Assembly (NCBI RefSeq): GCF_009724685.1
Contig: NZ_WMEF01000009.1
Span: 62,001-126,000 of the forward strand
Length of the DNA: 64,000 nt
Direction: 5' to 3'
DNA from: Lysinibacillus cavernae
Lineage (GTDB): Bacteria > Bacillota > Bacilli > Bacillales_A > Planococcaceae
In this document: piece by piece, positions 10,159 through 19,321 of the stretch
How the letters are laid out: the number at the start of each line of letters is the position of its first letter
How positions within the stretch are numbered: position 1 is the stretch's first letter
Translations under genes and position numbers: made by a program
The notes under the pieces: generated by a model
Databases searched by the model: none
Told to the model about the DNA's origin: nothing
What the model saw: only the letters and a program-made list of their open reading frames with translations

Positions 10159-11127
10159 TCACGAAGAACTTGAACTAGATGCTATGGCGGCTGCACTTAC
10201 CGCCGCTATCATCGCCGCTTGCTGTGCTTGAATTAATAATTCAATAGAAGACATAATGGTCATGGACAGGGATTTCTCCACTTTAGCCATATCGTAAATA
10301 GCAATTTGTACAGCCATAAAAAGTACAAATTCCCGATACCATTTTAATAATTTCAAATCCTTTAACTCGTGATATAAATCAACAATACCTTGAAGCTGAT
10401 TATTAGTAATATCTAATAGGGCTAAAAATCCAAGTAAAGGATAATGCATAGCCTTTACTTTTACATTTTGCTTTTTGAGTGTATCGCGAATTGTCACAAC
10501 ATTTGGTGCTAGTTGACGATCAAATTGTGGTGATGAAAATGTTAATACCTGTGATAGCCATTGGAGTTCATTACCAGCATTAAAATTATATGTTCTTAAT
10601 TCTTTATAGTAGCGATTCATTGTTTCTGCACGTAATTCAACATCATCAGATGGGCTACTTAACAATACTGCATATGGAATGTCCTCATAGGATGTTAAAA
10701 ACGGGTGATGTTTACGAATCGCGTCAAATAAGGCTCTAGCTGCCCGTGCATGCGCTTCTTTGTCCTTTTCATCCTCTGTTAAAAACTGTGCGCCAATATA
10801 GCTAAAATTCCCGCTTCTAAATTTTGCATCCTTCATGATATTCACATTTGTAAGTAAATTCTCGACTGCTTTTTCAGTATCCTCTTGCTCCATTAAATTG
10901 GCTGCAATGCTATAACCAACTGTTGTTCGTAAAGGAGACATCCATGAGGACTGCTTTTTCATCTCTTGCAATACATTTTTATACTTCACTGCATCAAAAG
11001 TTTTTCCTGATGAAACAAAAGTACTGGCAATAGCTAAAACAATTTTTCGATCCACTGTCCAGCCAACAGCTTTTGATACATCCTCTACCGTATTTGTAAA
11101 TTCATTTTCAATCATTACGTAATCCAT
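10159..11127 (-). CDS. DUF4003 family protein
   Basis: 322-residue, mainly helical cytoplasmic protein that I place in DUF4003 (function unknown) from features such as SPLRTTVGYSIAANL and YAVLLSSPSDDVELRAE. It ends in an alanine-rich stretch followed by a run of six serines, a low-complexity tail. The ATG at 11127 is preferred over the GTG at 11136 because AAAGGAGTG is correctly spaced only from the former. No enzymatic motif is visible. Confidence 0.75.
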   Translation of the reverse strand: MDYVMIENEFTNTVEDVSKAVGWTVDRKIVLAIASTFVSSGKTFDAVKYKNVLQEMKKQSSWMSPLRTTVGYSIAANLMEQEDTEKAVENLLTNVNIMKDAKFRSGNFSYIGAQFLTEDEKDKEAHARAARALFDAIRKHHPFLTSYEDIPYAVLLSSPSDDVELRAETMNRYYKELRTYNFNAGNELQWLSQVLTFSSPQFDRQLAPNVVTIRDTLKKQNVKVKAMHYPLLGFLALLDITNNQLQGIVDLYHELKDLKLLKWYREFVLFMAVQIAIYDMAKVEKSLSMTIMSSIELLIQAQQAAMIAAVSAAAIASSSSSS

Positions 11128-11286
11128 ATTTAGCACACTCCTTTACCCATTTTACGTTACATATTGAGAGAAAGATTCACCCTCTTTGTAACAATTAACA
11201 TAAAAAGTAAACTTAATTTAATGTATGTTACTTAATTTGTTTGATTTAATAGGAAATATTAACAACACTAAAAGGAGGAAATGAAG

Positions 11287-11412
11287 ATGATAGCAAAAAC
11301 CACAAGAAAATTATTGTTTACTGTGACCTTAAAGGATCGATTACAGCTATTTTTATTTTTACGAAACTCAACTAACAATATAGCTTTACATACTCTTTTC
11401 CTCAAAAATTAA
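11287..11412 (+). CDS. Possible small basic protein (41 aa), unknown
   Basis: An ATG at 11287 lies eight bases after a perfect AGGAGG (11273-11278) and opens a 41-residue frame beginning MIAKTTRKLLFTVTLKD. The product is basic and hydrophobic (LQLFLFLR, LHTLFLKN) without a clear membrane span. I know no family for it. The ribosome site is the main argument for translation; a leader peptide or RNA is possible. Convergent with the DUF779 gene. Confidence 0.4.
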   Translation: MIAKTTRKLLFTVTLKDRLQLFLFLRNSTNNIALHTLFLKN

Positions 11413-11414
11413 TA

Positions 11415-11447
11415 TAAAAAACAGCGGCAAAGTTTTTCTGCCGCTGT
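11415..11447 (-). terminator. Terminator of the DUF779/aldehyde dehydrogenase operon
   Basis: Inverted repeat ACAGCGGCA / TGCCGCTGT with a nine-base loop; on the minus strand it is followed by six T residues, 13 bases after the stop of the DUF779 gene. Confidence 0.87.
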
Positions 11448-11459
11448 AAAAATACATCA

Positions 11460-11825
11460 TTAAATTAACCCTAGCTCTTGTAACTCCTCTGATGTGAAGG
11501 CTCTTGACCTTGTTAAAAAACGTTTTCCCTCAACGCCCTCTAATGAGAACATCCCACCTCTGCCATCAACAACATCCAATATGATTTGTGTATGCTTCCA
11601 GTAATCATATTGATTTTTGTGCATGTAGAAAGGAGCACCACCAATCTCACCAAGGCACACATCCTGATCACCTAATAACAAGTCACCTTGTGGATAGCAC
11701 ATTGGCGAGGAGCCATCACAGCATCCTCCCGATTGATGAAACATAACAGGTCCATGTTTTTCTTTTAATAGATTGATTAGTGCAAGCGCTTCTGCAGTAG
11801 CTAATACACGTTCGACCACGCTCAT
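11460..11825 (-). CDS. DUF779 domain-containing protein
   Basis: 121-residue protein with cysteine-rich core HQSGGCCDGSSPMCYP, diagnostic of DUF779, a family of unknown biochemical role that is commonly encoded next to acetaldehyde dehydrogenase genes. Here it follows such a gene by 15 bases and shares its terminator, so it probably assists or accompanies that enzyme. The clustered cysteines could bind a metal (inference). The annotated ATG is close to GGGAGGTG; a GTG two codons downstream would be spaced better. Confidence 0.88.
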   Translation of the reverse strand: MSVVERVLATAEALALINLLKEKHGPVMFHQSGGCCDGSSPMCYPQGDLLLGDQDVCLGEIGGAPFYMHKNQYDYWKHTQIILDVVDGRGGMFSLEGVEGKRFLTRSRAFTSEELQELGLI

Positions 11826-11840
11826 GCACCTCCCTACGAA

Positions 11841-13361
11841 TTAGAAGAAACCAAGTTTGTTTTCACTATAGCTAACTAATAAGTTTTTCGTCTGTTGGTA
11901 ATGAGATAACATCATCTTATGATTTTCACGACCAACACCTGACATTTTATAGCCACCGAACGCAGCATGTGCAGGATAAGCATGGTAACAGTTTGTCCAA
12001 ACACGGCCCGCTTGAATCTCACGACCGAAGCGATAGGCTGTATTAATATCTCTCGTCCAAACACCTGAACCTAGGCCATATAATGTATCATTCGCAATTT
12101 CTAATGCTTCCTCTTTCGTTTTAAACGTTGTTACAGCAACAACTGGGCCGAAAATTTCCTCTTGGAAAATACGCATTTTATTATGTCCTTTAAAGACAGT
12201 TGGTTTAATGTAGTAGCCATTTTCAAAGCCTTCTCCTACACTATTTTTCTCTCCCCCAATTAGACATTCTGCGCCTTCTTGCTTACCAATATCTAAATAA
12301 GAAAGAATTTTTTCCATTTGTTCACTTGAAGCCTGCGCACCCATCATCGTGTTTGGATCAAGTGGATTGCCAACTTTAATGGCTTCTACGCGCTGTAATA
12401 CACGCTCCATAAATTTATCGTAAATAGATTCCTGAATCAGTGCACGTGAAGGACATGTACATACTTCCCCTTGGTTTAGAGCAAATAATACGAAGCCTTC
12501 AACTGCTTTATCTAATAGCGCATCATCTTTATCCATAATATCCTCAAAGAAGATATTTGGTGATTTACCGCCTAATTCTAATGTAACTGGAATAAGGTTT
12601 TGAGAAGCATATTGCATAATTAAGCGACCTGTTGTCGTCTCACCTGTAAAGGCAATCTTCCCGATACGTGGATTGGATGCAAGCGGTTTCCCTGCTTCTA
12701 AGCCAAATCCATTAACAATATTAATAACACCTGATGGTAATAAGTCTCCTATTAAGTCAACAAGCACCATAATGGATGCTGGTGTTTGTTCTGCAGGTTT
12801 TAATACGACACAGTTTCCAGCTGCAAGTGCTGGTGCAAGTTTCCATACTGCCATTAATAACGGGAAGTTCCACGGGATGATTTGGCCTACTACACCAATC
12901 GGCTCATGGAAGTGATAAGCAACTGTATCGTTATCTATTTGGCTTACTGAGCCTTCTTGAGCACGTAATACTCCAGCAAAATAACGGAAATGATCAATTG
13001 CAAGAGGGATATCTGCATTTAATGTTTCGCGAACCGCTTTACCGTTATCCCATGTTTCGGCAACGGCTAGCTTTTCTAAATTTTGCTCGATACGGTCAGC
13101 AATTTTAAGTAAAATGTTTGCGCGTTCTGTCGGTGATGTTTTTCCCCATGCATCTTTAGCAGCATGTGCTGCATCTAGTGCCAGTTCAATATCCTCAGCT
13201 GTGGAACGTGCTACTTGTGTAAAAACTTGTCCAGTAACAGGAGTAACGTTATCAAAGTATTGACCCTTCACTGGGGGTGTCCATTCGCCACCAATATAAT
13301 TATCATATTTCTCTTTGAATTGAACTACCGATCCTTCAGTGTTTGGAAATGCATAAACCAT
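11841..13361 (-). CDS. Acetaldehyde/aldehyde dehydrogenase (ExaC/AcoD type)
   Basis: 506-residue NAD-dependent aldehyde dehydrogenase oxidising acetaldehyde or related aldehydes to the acid. It shows [19 protein letters not shown], the general base in [13 protein letters not shown] and the catalytic cysteine in [11 protein letters not shown]; the CTC pair is typical of the ExaC/AcoD group. AAGGGGAG lies nine bases before the ATG. First gene of a two-gene operon with the DUF779 protein, which supports the ExaC/AcoD reading. No regulator is adjacent. Confidence 0.92.
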   Translation of the reverse strand: MVYAFPNTEGSVVQFKEKYDNYIGGEWTPPVKGQYFDNVTPVTGQVFTQVARSTAEDIELALDAAHAAKDAWGKTSPTERANILLKIADRIEQNLEKLAVAETWDNGKAVRETLNADIPLAIDHFRYFAGVLRAQEGSVSQIDNDTVAYHFHEPIGVVGQIIPWNFPLLMAVWKLAPALAAGNCVVLKPAEQTPASIMVLVDLIGDLLPSGVINIVNGFGLEAGKPLASNPRIGKIAFTGETTTGRLIMQYASQNLIPVTLELGGKSPNIFFEDIMDKDDALLDKAVEGFVLFALNQGEVCTCPSRALIQESIYDKFMERVLQRVEAIKVGNPLDPNTMMGAQASSEQMEKILSYLDIGKQEGAECLIGGEKNSVGEGFENGYYIKPTVFKGHNKMRIFQEEIFGPVVAVTTFKTKEEALEIANDTLYGLGSGVWTRDINTAYRFGREIQAGRVWTNCYHAYPAHAAFGGYKMSGVGRENHKMMLSHYQQTKNLLVSYSENKLGFF

Positions 13362-13602
13362 TTTACTTCTCCCCTTTACACAATTTAATGAGAACTATCT
13401 ACAAAAAACGTTATTTTATATCGGAATAACAATATTTTCATAGAAACCCTCTCACCTACTATATTGTCAGAAACATAAAATAATTTCAACTTTTTGAAAA
13501 ACTTTTCCAACCAATTTATTTTTGCTAGAAAAGCTTCTAGAATTCACGGTATGCACGGCGTTAAGGTATACTTAAAAATAATATAAAATATAGGAGAACA
13601 AT

Positions 13603-14304
13603 ATGCGTATTAATAAATATTTAAGTGAAACAGGCATTATATCTCGTCGCGGTGCTGATAAATGGATAGCAGAAGGAAAAGTGACGATTAACGGAGAACA
13701 AGCGACAGTTGGTAGTCAAGTAGACAACGGCGACATGGTTTGCGTTGATGGAAAAGAGGTAAAGAAAGAACAACAGCTTGTCTACATTGGTCTGAACAAA
13801 CCTGTCGGCATTACAAGTACAACAGAACGTCATATAAAAGGCAATGTCGTAGATTTTGTAAATCACCCCTTGCGTATTTTTCACATCGGACGTCTTGATA
13901 AGGAATCTGAGGGGCTATTGCTATTAACCAATGATGGTGATATCGTCAATAAAATTCTACGTGCGGAAAATCACCATGAAAAAGAATATATTGTTCAAGT
14001 TGATAAACCTATAACAGAGCAATTTATCAAAAAAATGGGAGCTGGTGTCGATATTCTAGATACAACAACATTACCCTGCTATGTTGAAAAGATATCAGAC
14101 AAAGTTTTTAAAATCATTTTAGAACAAGGCTTAAATCGTCAAATCCGAAGAATGTGTTCAGCCTTGGGTTATTCAGTTAAGCGTCTACAGCGTATTCGTA
14201 TTATGAATATTAAGCTTGGTAATTTAAAAGTGGGCCAATGGCGTGATTTAACAGATAAAGAACGAACAGAACTATTCAAACTACTCAACTACACACCAAA
14301 ATAA
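13603..14304 (+). CDS. rluF: 23S rRNA pseudouridine synthase, RluF-like
   Basis: Isomerises a uridine of 23S rRNA (U2604 in E. coli RluF). An S4 RNA-binding domain covers residues 1-60 ([18 protein letters not shown]). The RsuA-type catalytic motif [18 protein letters not shown] holds the catalytic Asp, and the [15 protein letters not shown] motif follows. 233 residues, shorter than the E. coli protein (about 290) but usual for Firmicutes. Start ATG with TAGGAGA eight bases upstream. The paralogue RluB/RsuA cannot be wholly excluded. Confidence 0.9.
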   Translation: MRINKYLSETGIISRRGADKWIAEGKVTINGEQATVGSQVDNGDMVCVDGKEVKKEQQLVYIGLNKPVGITSTTERHIKGNVVDFVNHPLRIFHIGRLDKESEGLLLLTNDGDIVNKILRAENHHEKEYIVQVDKPITEQFIKKMGAGVDILDTTTLPCYVEKISDKVFKIILEQGLNRQIRRMCSALGYSVKRLQRIRIMNIKLGNLKVGQWRDLTDKERTELFKLLNYTPK

Positions 14305-14329
14305 ACGCTTAAGGGGGAGGGCGAAGACT

Positions 14330-15049
14330 ATGATATCCATTCAAAGTACAGAGCAACTAACAGGCGTACGAATTAGCGGTGATTTTTGGGATTTAGATGA
14401 ACTAATTAATGCGATTTACAAAGTAACCGGTGATGAGAATAAATACTATGATTATCAAGGTCCTCGACTGCGTATTTTAAGCGTTTGCTATAAACTAAGA
14501 CATGCGATGCTTGGCGAACATCACCTAGAGTTTGTGAGTAATGGCCTTAACAAGAATGTCCTTACACAACATGAACTGATCTTTCCAAACAAGAATGTTT
14601 ATTTTTCAACAGAAATTCTTTGGCCAGAAATTATCTTTAGCGCTATCACCTTAAATGACTTCATTGATTTGCACCAGAAGTTAAACAATGCGTCTATATG
14701 GGATAATGACATTGCTACTATACGCAAGTTTCAAGCTGCCATAGCTGGTTGTTTAGAGCAAGAGATTAACGAGGAAGATTATATTGTATTTATACGAATG
14801 CTACATGCTAAAAATCCATTAACCTTCCGTTTTGCTACACAATACGTGGATGTTCTGAATCTAGAATATATCCAGTTAAGTAAAGAAGAACGTAAAGCAC
14901 ATTTAGCGGCATTTGCTGTGCGATTAATGGTAGAGGACCATGAATATGTAGCGTTAAAATCAAACCTAATGGAAGCTGCCATTGCGACAAAACAAGCATT
15001 ACATGTTATTCAAATTCAACTCAAATATCCAGAAGAAATTTTTTGGTGA
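14330..15049 (+). CDS. Conserved hypothetical protein (DUF6904-like)
   Basis: 239-residue soluble protein with no signal peptide or membrane segment. The N-terminus LTGVRISGDFWDLDELINAIYKV resembles a family of Bacillales proteins I associate with DUF6904; that identification is tentative and no function is known. It follows rluF by 25 bases behind a GGGGGAGG ribosome site, so the two form an operon ended by the terminator at 15059. Confidence 0.65.
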   Translation: MISIQSTEQLTGVRISGDFWDLDELINAIYKVTGDENKYYDYQGPRLRILSVCYKLRHAMLGEHHLEFVSNGLNKNVLTQHELIFPNKNVYFSTEILWPEIIFSAITLNDFIDLHQKLNNASIWDNDIATIRKFQAAIAGCLEQEINEEDYIVFIRMLHAKNPLTFRFATQYVDVLNLEYIQLSKEERKAHLAAFAVRLMVEDHEYVALKSNLMEAAIATKQALHVIQIQLKYPEEIFW

Positions 15050-15058
15050 ACAAACTAT

Positions 15059-15090
15059 GCCGTCTCATAAATTGAGACGGCTACTTTTTT
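15059..15090 (+). terminator. Terminator after DUF6904-like gene
   Basis: Perfect nine-base repeat GCCGTCTCA / TGAGACGGC followed by TAC and a run of T. It also overlaps the end of the convergent cupin gene. Confidence 0.88.
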
Positions 15091-15586
15091 ACTTAATTGA
15101 TGTATATGCCATTTTACGAATAACTTCCTCGTGCTGAGGGTAATCAGTTAAAAGCTCTTGCTGTGTAAACAATTCAAAATCCTCAAAATCAAAGCCAGGG
15201 GCCACCATACATCCAACTAAACTAAATGTATCTAACTCCTCCACTGATGAGCCGAAAATTGTATTTTTCGGTACTGCAATTTGCGGTACCTCTCCTGCTT
15301 CTACATTCAAGCCAAGCTTCTTCGCTTCATATGTACCATTTGGGAAAATCATATGAACTGTTAGTGGGCTTCCTGCATGATAATACCATAACTCATCTGA
15401 TTGCAATCGATGTAAATGGGATATATCTTGTGAGCGTAATAAGAAATAAATACTTGTATAAATGGGCCTCTGAACATCTCTCACTGCTATATCGTCTGAG
15501 GCCCGAAATGATGAAATGTAATAGCCCCCTTCTGGATGTTCGGCTAGATTTAATTGTTTAATAAAATATTGTGCTGAATACTTCAA
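15089..15586 (-). CDS. Cupin-like protein, DUF985 family
   Basis: 165-residue single cupin domain: LNLAEHPEGGYYISSFR at the N-terminus, then SHLHRLQSDELWYYHAGSPL, which carries the His/Glu residues of cupin motif 1, and AVPKNTIFGSSV. The family is DUF985; related proteins are sugar-nucleotide or unknown small-molecule binders, so no substrate is proposed. The start is a TTG nine bases after AAGGAG; the nearby ATG at 15593 is out of frame. Confidence 0.85.
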   Translation of the reverse strand: MKYSAQYFIKQLNLAEHPEGGYYISSFRASDDIAVRDVQRPIYTSIYFLLRSQDISHLHRLQSDELWYYHAGSPLTVHMIFPNGTYEAKKLGLNVEAGEVPQIAVPKNTIFGSSVEELDTFSLVGCMVAPGFDFEDFELFTQQELLTDYPQHEEVIRKMAYTSIK

Positions 15587-15739
15587 AAAGCATCACTCCT
15601 TTTGTCCACCTTACCAAATAATAAAGTAAAAATGCTACCTTTGATTTTTCTATAATAAGAACAGCCGAAAAAGACATCAACTGTATGATAAGTTAATCAT
15701 GAGAAGTGTAGGCACATCACTTGAGGGAGGCATTTCGAT

Positions 15740-15814
15740 ATGTGGTATTGCCCTTACCTTGAATCGGACGTGGAGATTGGAGCAAAGCTTGTGGAAAGCA
15801 CCAACTCGGAGTAA
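15740..15814 (+). CDS. Possible 24-aa small ORF within an unexplained intergenic RNA-like region
   Basis: In the 278-base gap between the cupin and livF genes, GGGAGG (15725-15730) is followed at nine bases by an ATG opening MWYCPYLESDVEIGAKLVES and four more residues. Several short inverted repeats surround it, for example GGCA/TGCC at 15729-15753, and a strong hairpin stands at 15830-15859. A second open frame from about 15699 overlaps it. I recognise neither the peptide nor an RNA family; it could be a leader peptide, a small RNA or a remnant. Confidence 0.3.
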   Translation: MWYCPYLESDVEIGAKLVESTNSE

Positions 15815-15829
15815 AAGTCAACATAGCTG

Positions 15830-15859
15830 AAAGGGCATCTCATTTTCGAGATGCCCTTT
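15830..15859. terminator. Hairpin at the end of the liv operon
   Basis: Perfect 12-base inverted repeat AAAGGGCATCTC / GAGATGCCCTTT with a six-base loop, five bases beyond the livF stop. It most likely ends livF transcripts, but could equally end a plus-strand RNA from 15700. Confidence 0.75.
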
Positions 15860-15864
15860 AAATT

Positions 15865-16572
15865 CTATAAACCACCTAAATAAGCTGCTTTTACTTGCTC
15901 GCTCTCTTGAAGCTCTTTTGCTGAACCAGATAAAACAATACGGCCTGTTTCAAGAACATACGCACGGTTAGCGACAGATAGAGCCATATTAGCATTTTGC
16001 TCAACTAGCAATACGGTTGTACCCTCTTTATTGACCTGCTCAATAATATTAAAAATATTTTTAACCATCAGTGGTGCAAGGCCCATCGAAGGTTCATCCA
16101 TTAATAACAGCTTTGGTTTTGCCATTAAGGCACGGCCCATCGCAAGCATTTGCTGTTCCCCACCTGACAATGTACCTGATTGCTGTTTGCGGCGCTCTAA
16201 AAGACGTGGAAATAACTCGTAAACATGATCCATATCTTTTTTAATACCAGCTTTATCATTACGCAGGTACGCACCGAGTTCTAAGTTTTCTTCTACTGAC
16301 ATATTCGCAAAAACACGACGACCTTCTGGAACGTGAGAAATACCGGATTTAACAATTGTTTGTGCCGCTTTCCCAGCAATAGAGAAACCTTCGTATTCAA
16401 TAATGCCACCTTTGGGCTTCAATAATCCTGACAATGTCTTTAACAATGTACTTTTTCCAGCACCGTTTGCACCGATTAACGTTACAATTTCACCCTCATT
16501 TACTTCTAAAGAGAGGCCCTTTAATGCTTGGATGTTGCCATAATAAACATCGATATTTTGTACTTTTAGCAT
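15865..16572 (-). CDS. livF: Branched-chain amino acid ABC transporter ATP-binding protein LivF
   Basis: One of two ATPases driving uptake of leucine, isoleucine and valine. 235 residues: Walker A GANGAGKST near residue 35, signature LSGGEQQMLAMGRAL, Walker B KLLLMDEPSMGLAP and a switch histidine-equivalent region VLLVEQNA (LivF has Q/N here). The start overlaps the livG stop by one base, so they are coupled. Last gene of livK-H-M-G-F. Confidence 0.95.
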   Translation of the reverse strand: MLKVQNIDVYYGNIQALKGLSLEVNEGEIVTLIGANGAGKSTLLKTLSGLLKPKGGIIEYEGFSIAGKAAQTIVKSGISHVPEGRRVFANMSVEENLELGAYLRNDKAGIKKDMDHVYELFPRLLERRKQQSGTLSGGEQQMLAMGRALMAKPKLLLMDEPSMGLAPLMVKNIFNIIEQVNKEGTTVLLVEQNANMALSVANRAYVLETGRIVLSGSAKELQESEQVKAAYLGGL

Positions 16573-17351
16573 TAGCCGATAACCTCCTCACCAAGGTACG
16601 CTTCAATTACCTTTGGATTGTTGCGAATTTCTTCTGGTGTCCCGTCAGCGATTAATTGTCCATGATCGAGTACATAAATGCGTTCACAGATACCCATAAC
16701 TAAGCTCATGTCATGCTCAATTAGCAAAATTGTTAAGCCAAACTCTTTACGAATGAATGCAATTAACTCCATTAAATCATGTGTTTCCTGCGGGTTCATC
16801 CCTGCTGCTGGCTCATCCAGTAATAGTAGCTTTGGATTCGCAGCTAATGCACGAGCAATCTCTAAACGACGCTGCATCCCGTATGGCAAATTTTTTGCTA
16901 GCTCATCCTTATAGACATCTAAGCCAAAGATTTTTAAGAACTCAATCGATTGATTCTCCATTTCTGCCTCGCCCTTGAAATGGGTTGGTAACCGAAAAAT
17001 AGAAGACCACATGGAATGCTTAGCAAGAGAATGGTTGGCTACCTTAACATTGTCTAGAACTGATAACTCTTTAAATAAGCGAATATTTTGGAACGTACGG
17101 CTAATCCCCTTCTGCGTAACCTGGTATGGTGCAAGCCCATTTATTTTCTTACCATCAAAAGTAATTGTACCTTCCGTTGGTGTGTAAACCCCTGTCAGCA
17201 TATTAAAGCTGGTTGTTTTTCCAGCACCGTTTGGCCCAATAAGTCCTACTAATTCGCCTTGATTAAGGTACATATTAACACCCTGTACCGCCTTTAAACC
17301 ACCGAATTGAATACCCATGTTTTCAACATTAATAAGAAGGTTTCCAGTCAT
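16572..17351 (-). CDS. livG: Branched-chain amino acid ABC transporter ATP-binding protein LivG
   Basis: Second ATPase of the leucine/isoleucine/valine importer. 259 residues: Walker A GPNGAGKTT, the LivG-typical GISRTFQNIRLF segment, signature LPYGMQRRLEIARAL, Walker B KLLLLDEPAAGMNP and switch IEHDM. Its ATG shares one base with the stop of livM, and its stop overlaps livF; all indicate one tightly packed operon. Confidence 0.95.
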   Translation of the reverse strand: MTGNLLINVENMGIQFGGLKAVQGVNMYLNQGELVGLIGPNGAGKTTSFNMLTGVYTPTEGTITFDGKKINGLAPYQVTQKGISRTFQNIRLFKELSVLDNVKVANHSLAKHSMWSSIFRLPTHFKGEAEMENQSIEFLKIFGLDVYKDELAKNLPYGMQRRLEIARALAANPKLLLLDEPAAGMNPQETHDLMELIAFIRKEFGLTILLIEHDMSLVMGICERIYVLDHGQLIADGTPEEIRNNPKVIEAYLGEEVIG

Positions 17352-18286
17352 TATTTTGTACCTCCTTTTTTACCAAACTTAAATAGATCCGTAATTTCTT
17401 TTGTTCCCATCAAGCCTGTTGGACGATAAAGCATCACAATAATTAAAACTAAACTATAAATAATCATACGAGTCTCAGGGAAGTTTGCTAGATAAGTAGA
17501 TATTACTGTTAAGAAAATCGCAGCAATCACCGAACCAGAAAGACTTCCTAAGCCCCCAAGCACAACATAAATTAAAATATCAAATGATTTTAAGAAACCG
17601 AATGTTGTCGGTTGGATAATATAAAAGTTATGCGCAAAAATAGCCCCAGCTAGCCCTGCGAAGAAAGAACCAATCGCGAATGCAACAACTTTATAGTAAG
17701 TTGTATTAATACCCATAGCATCAGCTGCAATTTCGTCTTCACGTATAGAAATACATGCACGACCATGACGAGAATTTGTAAAGTTTGAGATGACGAGAAT
17801 AGTTAAAGCTACGCCAAAGAATGCATATGTCCAGTTAGATAAATATTTAACCTGCATCCCTGCTGCACCACCAACATAATCCGTATTTAAAAAGACAATA
17901 CGAATAATCTCCGCAAATCCTAGAGTAGCAATCGCTAAATAATCTCCTTTTAAACGCAGAGTTGGAATCCCTACTATTAAACCGGCAACTGCTGCTGCTA
18001 GCGCCCCTAAAAAGATAGCCAACGGAAATGGCAACATTAACTTTGTTGTAATGATAGCCGACACATATGCCCCAACTGCAAGGAACCCAGCATGCCCAAT
18101 CGAGAATTGCCCAGTAACCCCAATAACAATATGCAAGCTGACAGCCAGCATAATGTTAATACACATAGTAATCAACATATTTTTATAGTACATATCAATT
18201 ACTTCAGTCGTAATCAACAATTGGATAACTGCATAGATGACTAGCGCTATTACGGCATAGCCCCAGAAAACTTTAGACTTTTTCAT
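17351..18286 (-). CDS. livM: Branched-chain amino acid ABC transporter permease LivM
   Basis: Membrane subunit, 311 residues with 8-9 hydrophobic helices. The family motif GQFSIGHAGFLAVGAYVSA lies near residue 60 and the cytoplasmic coupling loop is REDEIAADAMGIN. I prefer the ATG at 18286 (AGGTGA eight bases upstream) to the GTG at 18298, which lies inside the ribosome site. It follows livH by 12 bases. Confidence 0.95.
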   Translation of the reverse strand: MKKSKVFWGYAVIALVIYAVIQLLITTEVIDMYYKNMLITMCINIMLAVSLHIVIGVTGQFSIGHAGFLAVGAYVSAIITTKLMLPFPLAIFLGALAAAVAGLIVGIPTLRLKGDYLAIATLGFAEIIRIVFLNTDYVGGAAGMQVKYLSNWTYAFFGVALTILVISNFTNSRHGRACISIREDEIAADAMGINTTYYKVVAFAIGSFFAGLAGAIFAHNFYIIQPTTFGFLKSFDILIYVVLGGLGSLSGSVIAAIFLTVISTYLANFPETRMIIYSLVLIIVMLYRPTGLMGTKEITDLFKFGKKGGTK

Positions 18287-18298
18287 AAAACCGCTCAC

Positions 18299-19174
18299 CT
18301 ACACTTTCTCACGGGCATTTTTACCAAAGATACCCGATGGTCTGAAGATTAAAATTAAAATTAAAATGACAAATGCCGCTGCATCTCGCCATAACGAGAA
18401 GCCTAGTGCACTTACTAATGACTCCACAACACCTAATAACATACCACCAACCATAGCGCCTGGAATGATACCAATTCCACCAAGAACGGCTGCGATAAAT
18501 GCTTTAACCCCTGGAATAACGCCCATTAACGGGTCAATTTTTGTATAATAAACACCGAAGATAACACCTGCCGCACCAGCTAAAGCTGAACCAATAGCAA
18601 ACGTTGCAGAAATTGTATTATCAACATTTATCCCCATTAAACGTGCAGCATCCGCATCATGAGAAACGGCACGCATCGCTTTTCCGATTTTTGTTTTATG
18701 TACGATGAATTGTAAAAGAATCATCAGTACAACTGCCACTGATAAAATTAAGATCGATGTACTACTGATTTGCACACCAAAAACGTCAAATGATTTATTT
18801 TTAAAAACTTCAGGATAAGCTGCTGGTTGCGCACCTCTGAAGAAAATCGTTGTATACTCAATCAATAACGATACACCGATTGCTGTAATTAAAGCTGCGA
18901 TACGTGTTGCATTTCGTAAACGTTTATAAGCAATACGTTCGATTAAGACACCAAAGATTGCACAAACTGCCATTGCCAATAAAAGTGCTGGGAAGAAGCC
19001 AAGCTCCCATTTAGCAATTGCGTAAAAGCCAATAAATGACCCAATCATGAAAACATCACCGTGGGCAAAGTTAATCAGCTTGATAATTCCGTATACCATC
19101 GTATACCCTAACGCTATTAACGCGTAGATACTTCCTAGTGAAATACCATTCACAAGTTGCTGTATCCATTCCAT
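18299..19174 (-). CDS. livH: Branched-chain amino acid ABC transporter permease LivH
   Basis: Second membrane subunit, 291 residues. The N-terminal helix reads NGISLGSIYALIALGYTMVYG, followed by LINFAHGDVFMIG; the coupling motif is VSHDADAARLMGIN. The ATG at 19174 is nine bases from AAGGAG; the ATG at 19180 is only three bases away and less likely. A CodY-like box at 19192-19206 lies just upstream, between livK and livH. Confidence 0.95.
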   Translation of the reverse strand: MEWIQQLVNGISLGSIYALIALGYTMVYGIIKLINFAHGDVFMIGSFIGFYAIAKWELGFFPALLLAMAVCAIFGVLIERIAYKRLRNATRIAALITAIGVSLLIEYTTIFFRGAQPAAYPEVFKNKSFDVFGVQISSTSILILSVAVVLMILLQFIVHKTKIGKAMRAVSHDADAARLMGINVDNTISATFAIGSALAGAAGVIFGVYYTKIDPLMGVIPGVKAFIAAVLGGIGIIPGAMVGGMLLGVVESLVSALGFSLWRDAAAFVILILILIFRPSGIFGKNAREKV

Positions 19175-19191
19175 GCGCATTCACTCCTTTG

Positions 19192-19206
19192 AATTTTCTG
19201 AAAAAT
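19192..19206. promoter_or_regulatory. CodY-box upstream of livH
   Basis: AATTTTCTGAAAAAT matches the CodY consensus AATTTTCWGAAAATT at 14 of 15 positions. CodY represses branched-chain amino acid genes when isoleucine and GTP are abundant, so the site fits its position before livHMGF. Confidence 0.72.
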
Positions 19207-19274
19207 GAAAAAACAGTACATGCATCTATACTAGAAAGTTATGTTTTACTCAATCATTCTAGTTATCTAAAACA

Positions 19275-19308
19275 CAAAAAAGGAAGGCGTGTTTACCCGC
19301 CTCCCCCT
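19275..19308 (-). terminator. Terminator between livK and livH
   Basis: On the minus strand, GGAGGCG and CGCCTTCC form a GC-rich stem directly followed by six T residues, 14 bases after the livK stop. Partial read-through would give excess binding protein over membrane and ATPase subunits, a common arrangement. Confidence 0.85.
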
Positions 19309-19321
19309 TACTGACAAAACA

